From contig JAJPJA010000031.1 in NCBI GenBank assembly GCA_021324455.1, forward strand, positions 1 through 64,000: 64,000 bases of DNA, in the 5' to 3' direction. The notes below the pieces were generated by a model. It ran no database searches, was not told the DNA's origin, and was given only the letters and a program-made list of their open reading frames with translations. The position numbers and the translations under genes are program-made. Of this stretch, positions 1-8,079 are shown piece after piece; the stretch's first letter is position 1, and each line of letters begins with the position of its first letter. The DNA comes from Pseudomonadota bacterium. Lineage in GTDB: Bacteria; Desulfobacterota; Binatia; Binatales; Binataceae.

Positions 1-125
1 CCACAGACGCTCGGCGTCTGCGTCGGGCGGGCCTTCAAGGCTTGTGATCAGGCGCTGGGCGAAACGGGCGCGTGCGCGGGCCGGGAGTTTGAGTGCTTCG
101 CAAGTCGTCTTTGAGCTGAGGTCAT
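1..125 (-). pseudogene. Addiction-module antitoxin component (TIGR02574-like), frameshifted and cut by window edge
   Basis: Read on the minus strand from the ATG at 123-125, which follows a purine-rich GAAGGA ribosome site, the protein opens MTSAQRRL and then loses frame. One frame over it continues EALKLPARARARFAQRLITS and ends in a PPDADAE stretch. That is the N-terminal pattern of the short addiction-module proteins that usually precede a ParE/RelE-type toxin. Adding one base near 99-102 joins the two parts without a gap, so a single-base deletion, real or from assembly, is the simplest explanation. The rest of the gene and any toxin lie to the left of the window. The family call rests on the EALKLP and SLEGPPDADAE pattern alone. 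Confidence 0.55.
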
Positions 126-185
126 TGTAATGTCCTTCTCTCAGTTTCTGTAGGGCGTGGGCTTGATTCACTCAATGCCGAATCG

Positions 186-232
186 CTTCGCGGAGATCCT
201 TCGACTCCGGCGGCCTCCGCTCAGGATGACGG
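186..232. repeat. Possible dispersed intergenic repeat
   Basis: The gap before trpS holds GGAGATCCTTCGACTCC, a short GC-rich spacer, then CCGCTCAGGATGAC. Elements of this form recur between genes in many high-GC uncultured bacterial genomes. I see only one copy in this window, so the repeat nature is recalled knowledge and not shown here. Confidence 0.3.
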
Positions 233-244
233 GAAAACCGTACC

Positions 245-1246
<1,002 letters not shown>

Positions 1247-1383
1247 TCAATTATGTATGGTGCAAGGCGGCAAATGAACCGCCGCGCCATCTGCGCCGGG
1301 TCAAGGCACGCTTTGCGTCGGTCTGCCGGCTGCGCGGTGCGGGAAGCGCCGCTGCGGGCGGATGACAGAAACAGCCGTCGCCT

Positions 1384-2271
1384 CTAGATGCTCTGGTCCA
1401 CGAACAGGCTGCGCAGAGTGGCCAAATTTTCCTTGTCCTCCCGGAGATCGGGGCCCTTGGGCGTCTCCAGACACATCGGGAGGCCGGCGAAGCGCGGGTC
1501 GTTCAGCAGGCGGCGGAACGCTTGCAGTCCAATCTGTCCCTTGCCGATATGCTCGTGCCGATCGACGTGCGAGCCCAGCGGCTTTTTCGAATCGTTCAGA
1601 TGGAACGCCGCCAGCCGCTCGATTCCGATCATTTCCGACAACTCGCTGAAAGTGCGCTGGTAGCCTTCTTCGGTGCGCAGGTCGTAGCCGGCGGCAAACG
1701 CGTGCTCGGTATCGACGCACAGACGCATCAGGTCGCTGCGGCGGACGCTGTCGAAAATCCGCCGCATCTGATCGAAGCTGCAGCCCAGGTTGGTGCCCTG
1801 CCCGGCCGTCAGTTCCAGCGCAACCCGCGCCTTGAAGCCCGGGCAGGCGGCGTGCACCTCGTCGATCGACCGCGCGATGGTTCTGATTCCGGCCGCTTCG
1901 CCGCTGCCGACGTGGGATCCCGGATGCGCGATCAGGTAGGGGATGCCCAGCATCTCGCATCGCTGGAGTTCGTCGATAAAGCCGGCAACGGATTTCCTGC
2001 GCAATGCGGCGTCGGGCGCGCCGAGGTTCAGCAGGTAGGAATCGTGCGCGACGACGATCCTGATGCCGGCCTGCTGGCGGTGCCGGCGAAACGCCCGCAC
2101 CTCTTCGTCAGTGTAGGGTTTGCTGGCCCATTGCCGCGCCGAGCGGGTGAAGATCTGGATACACTCGCATCCGACTTCGGCGCCGCGGATGGGCGCCTGG
2201 GCAACGCCGCCCGCAATCGGCATATGCGCGCCCAAAAGCGGCCGCTTGCCGTTCTTTCCGCCCGCCGCCAT
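1384..2271 (-). CDS. nfo: Deoxyribonuclease IV (AP endonuclease)
   Basis: Nfo cleaves DNA 5' of abasic sites in base excision repair, using three zinc ions in a TIM barrel. All expected metal ligands can be placed: His76, His116, Glu153, Asp187, His190, His224, Asp237, His239 and Glu269. They occur in the motifs AHDSYLLNL, AHPGSHVG, LELTAGQG, CVDTEHAFAAGYD, DRHEHIGKG and CLETPKG. One small departure is Glu where many homologues have Cys in the DTCHAF motif; it is not a metal ligand. At 295 residues it is normal length. A GAGG-type ribosome site precedes the ATG. It sits about 140 bases upstream of trpS on the same strand. Confidence 0.95.
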   Translation of the reverse strand: MAAGGKNGKRPLLGAHMPIAGGVAQAPIRGAEVGCECIQIFTRSARQWASKPYTDEEVRAFRRHRQQAGIRIVVAHDSYLLNLGAPDAALRRKSVAGFIDELQRCEMLGIPYLIAHPGSHVGSGEAAGIRTIARSIDEVHAACPGFKARVALELTAGQGTNLGCSFDQMRRIFDSVRRSDLMRLCVDTEHAFAAGYDLRTEEGYQRTFSELSEMIGIERLAAFHLNDSKKPLGSHVDRHEHIGKGQIGLQAFRRLLNDPRFAGLPMCLETPKGPDLREDKENLATLRSLFVDQSI

Positions 2272-2327
2272 TTCGAAGCCTCAGGATGGGACAATGTTAT
2301 ACGATGGCGCGCAGCGGCCAAACCAGC

Positions 2328-3545
2328 TCAATGCGGCGCGTGGTTGAGGATGCCGGCGGATTCCAACTGCGCCACCTGATCGTCGGAGTAGCCCAGGTAC
2401 TCGCGCAGCACCTCGCGGTTATGCTCGCCCAGAAACGGCGCCTGCAGCCCGGCTGCGTGCGGATAAGCCGAAAACCGCAGCGCCGATTGCTGCAGGTCGA
2501 ACTCGCCCAGGATACGGTCGCGCACTTTCCTGACCGTGCCGCGCTCGCGCAGATGCGGATGCCGCATCGCCTCGTTGACCGACAGCACGGGCGCGACCGG
2601 GACGCGGTTTTCGTCCAGGCGGCGCAGGGCTTCGTCCTCGGGCGTGGCGGCGAACCATTCCTCGACGATGCGGAACACTTCTTCGGCGTTTTGGTAGCGC
2701 GCCGCGACCGTGGTGAAGCGCGGGTCATGCGCGAGGTCCTCGCGGTCCATCGCACGGCACAGCCGCGGCCAGAAATGGTCATGCGGCGCCATCAGGCAGA
2801 TGTAATGCCGCTGCGATTTGAACAGTCCAATCGGCGGCATGTTGTTGGAGCGCCGCCCCGCGCGCGTGTTCTTGTATTCAGGATTGAGACTCACCGATTC
2901 CACCACCAAATCCCAGCATTGGAAGTAGGAATCCAGCAGGCAGATATCCAGATGCTGCCCCGCGCCGGTCTGCTCGCGATACATCAGGGCGGTCAGGATC
3001 GCGCCGTACGCGTTCATCGCGGTCATCGAATCGCCCATAGTGAGGCCGGGCAGCACCGGCGAACTGTCGGGAAAGCCCAGCGTGTCGATCACGCCGGCAT
3101 ACGACGCCGCGATGTAGTCGTAGCCGGTCTTGGGCGCCAGCGGTCCGGTCTGGCCGAAGGTGGAAATCGAGCACATCACGATTGCCGGATTGATCGCCTT
3201 GACCACGTCGTAGCCCAAACCCAGGCGGCCAATCACGCCGGGCGCGAAGTTTTCGATCAGCACGTCGAATTTGGGGAGCATCCGCCTGACGATCTCCAGA
3301 CCCTCGGCGCGCTTGAGGTCCAGGCACAGACTTTTCTTGCCGCGATTGAGGCCGACGAAATAGCCGCTGCGTCCGTGCTTGATTACTGGCACGTGGCGCG
3401 CGTTGTCGCCGCCGGGCGGCTCGACCTTGATCACCTCGGCGCCGTTCTCCGCCATCGTGCGCGTGCACATGGGACCCGAGATATGCATGGTCAAATCGAG
3501 GACCTTGTAGCGGCTGAGGGGGCGGAATGGGGTTTGCTGCGCCAT
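2328..3545 (-). CDS. CaiB/BaiF family (class III) CoA-transferase
   Basis: Class III CoA-transferases move CoA between carboxylic acids through an aspartyl-CoA thioester intermediate. The protein opens with VLDLTMHISGPMCTRTMAE and contains ENGAEVIKVEPPGGD, DLKRAEGLEIVRRM, ENFAPGVIGRLGLGY and MGDSMTAMNAYGAI. The last holds the family's nucleophilic Asp. The frame is open further upstream, but the ATG at 3545 has GGAGGAG just before it and gives the normal N-terminus, for about 405 residues. It is the last gene of a minus-strand group with a TIM-barrel isomerase and an LLM enzyme, which suggests activation of an organic acid for degradation. The acyl donor and acceptor cannot be inferred. Confidence 0.9.
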   Translation of the reverse strand: MAQQTPFRPLSRYKVLDLTMHISGPMCTRTMAENGAEVIKVEPPGGDNARHVPVIKHGRSGYFVGLNRGKKSLCLDLKRAEGLEIVRRMLPKFDVLIENFAPGVIGRLGLGYDVVKAINPAIVMCSISTFGQTGPLAPKTGYDYIAASYAGVIDTLGFPDSSPVLPGLTMGDSMTAMNAYGAILTALMYREQTGAGQHLDICLLDSYFQCWDLVVESVSLNPEYKNTRAGRRSNNMPPIGLFKSQRHYICLMAPHDHFWPRLCRAMDREDLAHDPRFTTVAARYQNAEEVFRIVEEWFAATPEDEALRRLDENRVPVAPVLSVNEAMRHPHLRERGTVRKVRDRILGEFDLQQSALRFSAYPHAAGLQAPFLGEHNREVLREYLGYSDDQVAQLESAGILNHAPH

Positions 3546-3686
3546 CAGAACTCCTCCGGCAATTGCGTGCCGGCGGGCGCGCTGCCGGCCCATCGGCGCG
3601 CAAATGGTAGACGATCGGCCGGGTAGCAGTACAGGCGGACGGTGGATTTTCGAGCTCTGAGCCCGGCCCGGTGCATCCGGCGCGTA

Positions 3687-4532
3687 TCAGACGATGGCGG
3701 AACTGAGTTGCTCATACACCCTGATTACCGCCGCCTCCCCCGCGCGTCCCTCGCCCGACACCAGGTGCTCCATCCCCAGGATACCGCGGTAGCCCTTGTT
3801 CCGGATGCGGCGCAGCAGGTGGACGAAGTTGATCTCGCCGGTGCCGGGCTCGCGCCGCCCCGGATTGTCGGCCAGCTGAAAGTAGGCGATCTCCTCCCAG
3901 CATCGATCCAGGTTCTTGGTCAGGTCGCCGTCCTCGACCTGCACGTGGCCGACGTCGAACAGCAGTTTCAATGCGGGACTGGCGGCGCTGTGCACGGCCA
4001 AATAGGCGTGCTTGATACTGCTGATGAGAATCCCGGGCATCGCGCGGCGGTTGGTGGCCTCGGTGATCAGGGTGACGCCGGCGCGATGGGCCAGCTCGGC
4101 GCATCGGCGCAGGTTGTCGATTACATTGGCGAACTGGTAGGGCCACGGCACTTCAGGATCGGGAGTGCCGCAGACGGTGGTGATGAAACGGCCGCCAACG
4201 CGTCTGGCCGCCTCGAGTCCCGCCTCCAACTGTTGGCGGATGTAATCGCGGGTGTCGGCGTCGTTGCGCACAAAGGTGGGCCGCATCTCGCGCCCCAACG
4301 CAACCAAGCATCCCATCTCGATTCCCAGACGAGCCATCTCCGACCCCATCCGCTCCTGCACCTGTTTGGGCCGGTCAGGCAGGCGGTTGTCTTCGACAGC
4401 GCGAAAACCCTGATCCGCGATGAACTTCAACTGATCGATCGGGTCGGGACCCGCATGATGCAGGAAGAGCGGACGGTCGGGCCGCAGGATGCCCAAATGA
4501 GGGGCGAAATTCAACGCGAATCGAGGGCTCAT
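3687..4532 (-). CDS. Sugar phosphate isomerase/epimerase-type TIM-barrel protein (hydroxypyruvate isomerase-like)
   Basis: The 281 residues match the AP-endonuclease-2/xylose isomerase-like TIM barrel. Visible landmarks are a mid-protein ITEATNRRAMPG, LLFDVGHVQVEDGD with metal-ligand-type Asp and His, YFQLADNPGRREPGTGEIN, and a late GILGMEH strand. The GRREPGTGEIN segment is characteristic of hydroxypyruvate isomerase (Hyi) relatives. The open frame extends to a GTG at 4544, but that codon overlaps the GAGGAG ribosome site, so the ATG at 4532 is preferred. It lies 28 bases after the LLM gene and is probably co-transcribed. The real substrate may be another hydroxy-keto compound; the fold call is firmer than the reaction. 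Confidence 0.8.
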   Translation of the reverse strand: MSPRFALNFAPHLGILRPDRPLFLHHAGPDPIDQLKFIADQGFRAVEDNRLPDRPKQVQERMGSEMARLGIEMGCLVALGREMRPTFVRNDADTRDYIRQQLEAGLEAARRVGGRFITTVCGTPDPEVPWPYQFANVIDNLRRCAELAHRAGVTLITEATNRRAMPGILISSIKHAYLAVHSAASPALKLLFDVGHVQVEDGDLTKNLDRCWEEIAYFQLADNPGRREPGTGEINFVHLLRRIRNKGYRGILGMEHLVSGEGRAGEAAVIRVYEQLSSAIV

Positions 4533-4560
4533 TTCACTCCTCACGCAGGGCGGCCCGGCG

Positions 4561-5397
4561 TCAGCGTTCGATCAGCCTGGCCAGCGCGTCGAGTTTGGGC
4601 ACAACCACGTCGGCGCCGCCTACCGGCAGCGACAGCAACACGCGGTTGACGCCGGCCTCGCGATGGGCGTCGAGCGATTTGGGGTCAGCACGCGCCAGCG
4701 TCATGGTAACGTCGAACGAATCGGGGGCGCGGCCGTTCTGCTCGGCCAGGTTGCGCAGGTTGCTGATTTCCTTTTTGACGTCGCGCACCGCCGCCTCCAC
4801 CGGCATCCATCCGTTGGCGTAGCGCACCACGCGGCGCAAGCCCTTGTACCCATGCGCGCCGACCAGCACCGGCAGCGGTTTCTGGATCGGTTTGGGATAG
4901 AAATGAATCGGGTCGAAGTTGACGAATTCACCGTGATACTCGGGCTTTTCCTGCTCCCACATCAGGCGCATCGCCTCGACCCGCTCGCGCAGCACCTTCC
5001 AGCGTCTTTTGGGCGGCGTGCCGTGATTGCTCATCTCCTCCTCGTTCCATCCCGCGCCGACGCCCAAAATCACGCGGCCGTTGGAGAGCATGTCGAGCGT
5101 GGCGACGGTCTTGCCCAGCACGATTGGGTCGTGTTCGGTGATGAGCGAGATACCGGTGCCCAGGCGCAGGTTTCTGGTCACCATCGCGGCCGCCATCAGG
5201 CTGATAAACGGATCGCTGTCGTGGTAATACTCCTGGGGCAGCTCACCGCCCATCGGAAAGGGCGAGCGGCGTTCAACCGGAATATGGGTGTGTTCGGGCA
5301 GGAACAGCGATTCGAAGCCGCGTTCCTCGGCCGCGCGCGCCAAGGCGTCCACGCGCATCGTGTATTCGGTGCAGTGAGCGATCACGCCGTACTTCAT
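4561..5397 (-). CDS. LLM class F420-dependent oxidoreductase
   Basis: A bacterial-luciferase-like TIM barrel of 278 residues. Family marks are RAAEERGFESLFLPEHTHIP near the N-terminus, the LRLGTGISLITEHDPIVLGK strand, TLDMLSNGRVILGVGAGWN, and a late KPLPVLVGAHGYKGLRR segment. These fit the TIGR03619-type F420-dependent group. Such enzymes transfer hydride or oxygen to small organic molecules using F420 or FMN. It is the first of three minus-strand genes with an isomerase-like protein and a CoA-transferase, so a catabolic role is likely. Cofactor choice between F420 and FMN cannot be settled from the sequence alone. Confidence 0.88.
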   Translation of the reverse strand: MKYGVIAHCTEYTMRVDALARAAEERGFESLFLPEHTHIPVERRSPFPMGGELPQEYYHDSDPFISLMAAAMVTRNLRLGTGISLITEHDPIVLGKTVATLDMLSNGRVILGVGAGWNEEEMSNHGTPPKRRWKVLRERVEAMRLMWEQEKPEYHGEFVNFDPIHFYPKPIQKPLPVLVGAHGYKGLRRVVRYANGWMPVEAAVRDVKKEISNLRNLAEQNGRAPDSFDVTMTLARADPKSLDAHREAGVNRVLLSLPVGGADVVVPKLDALARLIER

Positions 5398-5708
5398 CTT
5401 CCGCTCTCCTCGGTGTCGATGTAGTTCGGTAGCACAGGTATGGCGCCTGCGCCATGGCGTGACGGCGTTTCGCGGGGGAACTGAACCGCGACTATTTAGG
5501 GAGACGGCAGAAGAAGCGCCGGCGCAATCGCTGCCCCTGATGAGTCATTTGGCGACAGCGCGCATGGCATGACGTGACTTTCGCACCCCTTTGGAAACAG
5601 CGGCCGATACAGCAATCGTGGAGAAGGCGCAAAGAGGGGCCAATTCGAAATTCGGGCCCTGAATCCAGCGCGGCCCAGCCAGTCAGGATCGCACTATCTT
5701 TTCGATTC
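5398..5708. other. Intergenic stretch without recognised gene
   Basis: About 310 bases upstream of the LLM gene contain a short inverted repeat (ATGGCG, four bases, CGCCAT, near 5440-5460) and no convincing open frame, RNA gene or repeat. Promoters for the minus-strand operon that starts at 5397 should lie here, but I could not pick one with confidence. Confidence 0.4.
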
Positions 5709-5921
5709 TCAACTGAACCATATTTCTGCCACTGCCGCCACGATCAGCGTAACGATCAGCGCGCCAAAGCACAGCGCCGCGACCAGAGCCTCGGCTTCGG
5801 TCTGTTCCGGATGCGTTATTTCCCGCACCCTCTCCTCATGCAGCCGCGTCAGATGGCCCTGATGCGCGTGGCGATGAATCGCGATGGCGGCGGCGAAAGT
5901 CCGTCTCAATGGCCGATACAT
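5709..5921 (-). CDS. Small single-pass membrane protein of unknown function
   Basis: A 70-residue protein begins at an ATG preceded by GGGGGAG at good spacing. The N-terminal half is basic and His-rich (IAIHRHAHQGHLTRLHEERV). A helix of about 23 hydrophobic residues (ALVAALCFGALIVTLIVAAV) sits close to the C-terminus, which ends AEIWFS. This resembles a tail-anchored or small inner-membrane protein. The frame is open further upstream to 6032, but only the 5921 start has a strong ribosome site. It lies downstream of the selenoprotein gene with about 280 bases between them. I do not recognise a family. Confidence 0.5.
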   Translation of the reverse strand: MYRPLRRTFAAAIAIHRHAHQGHLTRLHEERVREITHPEQTEAEALVAALCFGALIVTLIVAAVAEIWFS

Positions 5922-6202
5922 GGATGCTCCCCCGTATGCTGCACAAGCGTCGCCGCTCTGTTTTCGGCCGCTTCGGGATTGCGCAAGAAGACACGGCCGC
6001 AGCTTCGCATGAGATCGATGAGCACCTTTCATGCCATCCGCTGTGACGATGCGGACGCACGTTTTCGGCGGGAGCGACGATCACCGGATCGATGCTTCAG
6101 GCGAGCGGATGGGCTGTGCGATGCTACAGGGCGGCGAAAAAGTTCCGCGGCTCAGCAATTTTGAATCGGTAATTTCGACCCGAATTTCGACCCCCGGCGC
6201 GC

Positions 6203-7129
6203 TCAGCCGCCCCCGCGCACCTGGGCGCCCGACCAATGCCGGCAAACCTGGCATTGGTCGGACTCGATCGGCGCATCGCTCCCGGCCGCTATCCGGTCTT
6301 CCTCGCTTTGATATTGCGGCGTATCCAGGCGCTGCGTGCGAGTGTCGTCGCCGGCGAACGCCTGCAATTTCCAGCTCTCGTCGGTTGACCACGCGAAGGG
6401 GAGCATTTTCACCGAACCAGCAACCGTCAAAGATTCGAACGCAAGCAGCGCTTCGCGCATAATTTCAAGCTGCAGGCCGGGCTGATGCGGCTGGCCGGCG
6501 GTATGGCCCAGCGGATAGTCGAGAAAGGCGGCGCGCGGCGGATTAACGCTGCGCGTGATATCCAGCGCGCTGCTCATGCATAAGGTCGCGATACCGGCGG
6601 CTTCGACCCTGCGCGCGATCAGTCCGACGGACTGATGGCATACCGGTCAAACCGGCACCAGCAGCGCCAACTCCGCGCCCTCGGCCAGCAGCCGTTCGAC
6701 GATGCGCGGCGCCAGTTCCTCGCGCACGCGCCGCGAGGAATAGATGCCGCCCATGAAGGTCCAGGCATGCTTGGTGAGCTGGCCGATAAATCCCTCGGCC
6801 GCCAGTGCCCGCAGCGTATCGATCGGGAACACCACGTTGGGATCGGATCGCGCGTCGGTCTTGTCGTAGGCGAAATGCGTAACGCGCAGGTCCCGGGTGC
6901 GGACCGTGGTGGGAATCGCGCGCAGGCTGACGTCATCCTTATGATGGAACGCGACCTGGCCGCGCACGTAAATCCCGCCCGACGCAATCAGCGCCAGACG
7001 CGACCGCGCCAGCGGCTTGCGCAACGGCTGCCACGGCGGCGGTTCCGGATTGCTCACCCATTGGTAGGGCTGATAACCGAGCCGCGAGTACTGCTGGCGG
7101 ATGCGCGGGACGTATTCGACCGGTCCCAT
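6203..7129 (-). CDS. Glycine/sarcosine/betaine reductase selenoprotein B (GrdB) family protein with in-frame UGA
   Basis: The frame reads from 7129 to a TGA at 6649-6647 and continues uninterrupted to 6203. With UGA read as selenocysteine (U) it gives about 308 residues. The junction reads LALLVPV-U-PVCHQSVGLIA, a UxxC redox motif at the position where GrdB-family proteins carry Sec or Cys. Both halves look like the family: RKPLARSRLALIASGG and THFAYDKTDARSDPNVVFP before the UGA, MSSALDITRSVNPPRAAFLD and DYPLGHTAGQPHQPGLQ after it. The C-terminus has a further CQVC pair. A hairpin 18 bases after the UGA fits a bacterial SECIS. No GrdA, GrdC/D or selenium genes are nearby, so this is likely a stand-alone redox protein and not a glycine reductase complex. 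The start could also be the GTG at 7132. Confidence 0.85.
6618..6636 (-). promoter_or_regulatory. SECIS-like hairpin for UGA recoding
   Basis: On the transcript an eight-pair stem, AUCAGUCC with GGACUGAU, closes a three-base GUC loop. The loop begins with G, and exactly 18 bases separate the UGA from that G. This satisfies the published bacterial SECIS model: a stem of four or more pairs, a loop of 3-14 bases with G among its first two, and 16-37 bases from the UGA. Confidence 0.75.
6647..6649 (-). other. UGA codon predicted to encode selenocysteine
   Basis: The minus-strand codon is TGA between GTT (Val) and CCG (Pro). The family-conserved PVCHQSVG follows immediately in the same frame, and no other stop occurs before 6205. 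Sec is favoured over a nonsense mutation because both flanks keep family conservation and a SECIS-like hairpin follows. Confidence 0.8.
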
Positions 7130-7197
7130 CACTTTATTATTGTAGCCATTTTCTTCTGCTCCGGGACCTTGGGCTCAGACCGCACCGAAGGCGGAAA

Positions 7198-7959
7198 TCA
7201 ATGCGCGGTCAGACCGCCGTCGACCGCCATCGCGTGGCCGGTGACGAACGACGCCGCGTCCGAGCATAGCCAGGCCGCCGCCTCCGCGATTTCTTCCGGA
7301 CGGCAGTTGCGTCCGATGGGCATGATGCCGCTGGCCTGCGCCATCCGCGGATGCTGCGCGATGATGCCCTGCGTCATCGGCGTGTCCACAATTCCCGGAC
7401 ATACCGCATTGATGCGGATTCCCGCCTTTGCATACTCCAGCGCGGCGGTGCGGGTGAGCCCCACCACGCCATGTTTGGCCGCGGTATAAGTCGGCATCCC
7501 GTGCGATCCGACCAGCCCCGCCGCCGACGCGGTGTTGACGATGGCGCCGCCTTTGCCCTGCCTTAGCATCTGCAGGATCTCATACTTCATGCACAGCCAC
7601 GGACCTTTGAGATCGATCAGCATCACGCGGTCGAAATTCTCCTCGGTCTCCTCGGCCGTACGCGCCAGCTTGCCGATGATGCCGGCGTTGTTGAACGCGC
7701 AGTCCAGCCTGCCGAAGGCCTTGACCGCCGCCGCCACCAGCGCTTCGACTTCGGCGGCTTGGGCGATGTCGCAGCGCACGAAGGCCGCCTTGCCGCCGCC
7801 GTTTTTGATCGCCTTGACTACCGCCTCGCCCTGGTCCGCGGTAACGTCGGCGGCGACCACCGCCGCGCCCTCGCGCGCGAAGATTTGCGCCGCGGCGCGT
7901 CCGATCCCCGATGCCACTCCGGTGACAATCGCGACTTTGTCCGTCAGTAATCCCGTCAT
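7198..7959 (-). CDS. SDR family NAD(P)-dependent oxidoreductase
   Basis: A classical short-chain dehydrogenase of 253 residues. It has the nucleotide-binding TGVASGIG at residues 13-20, an NNAG at 90-93, catalytic Ser145 and a YTAAK with Tyr158 and Lys162. The C-terminal end FVTGHAMAVDGGLTAH is typical of the family. Asp38 at the end of beta-2 (VVAADV) favours NAD over NADP. It oxidises or reduces an alcohol or ketone in the cytoplasm; the substrate is unknown. It is the first gene of the pair with the GrdB-like selenoprotein (about 70 bases apart, same strand), so both may act in one pathway or redox response. Confidence 0.92.
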   Translation of the reverse strand: MTGLLTDKVAIVTGVASGIGRAAAQIFAREGAAVVAADVTADQGEAVVKAIKNGGGKAAFVRCDIAQAAEVEALVAAAVKAFGRLDCAFNNAGIIGKLARTAEETEENFDRVMLIDLKGPWLCMKYEILQMLRQGKGGAIVNTASAAGLVGSHGMPTYTAAKHGVVGLTRTAALEYAKAGIRINAVCPGIVDTPMTQGIIAQHPRMAQASGIMPIGRNCRPEEIAEAAAWLCSDAASFVTGHAMAVDGGLTAH

Positions 7960-8079
7960 GATGCTCCTCGATTCCGATTTGCTTTACGCGGTCGGGTCAA
8001 AATGCCCTCTCTCTGCCTGGGGAGCGAGAGCCAGGGTGAGGTGATTGCCCATTAATTGTTTTCCCGATCCAGGCCGAAC

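Noticed and set aside
190-215. TTCGACTCC resembling a tRNA T-loop
   Set aside because: No acceptor, D or anticodon arms can be drawn around it.
7996-8043. GC-rich hairpin-like segment before uvrA's stop (CTCTCTCTGCCTGG to AGCCAGGGTGAGG)
   Set aside because: The pairing is short and imperfect. It resembles extragenic repeats, but I see no second copy in the window.
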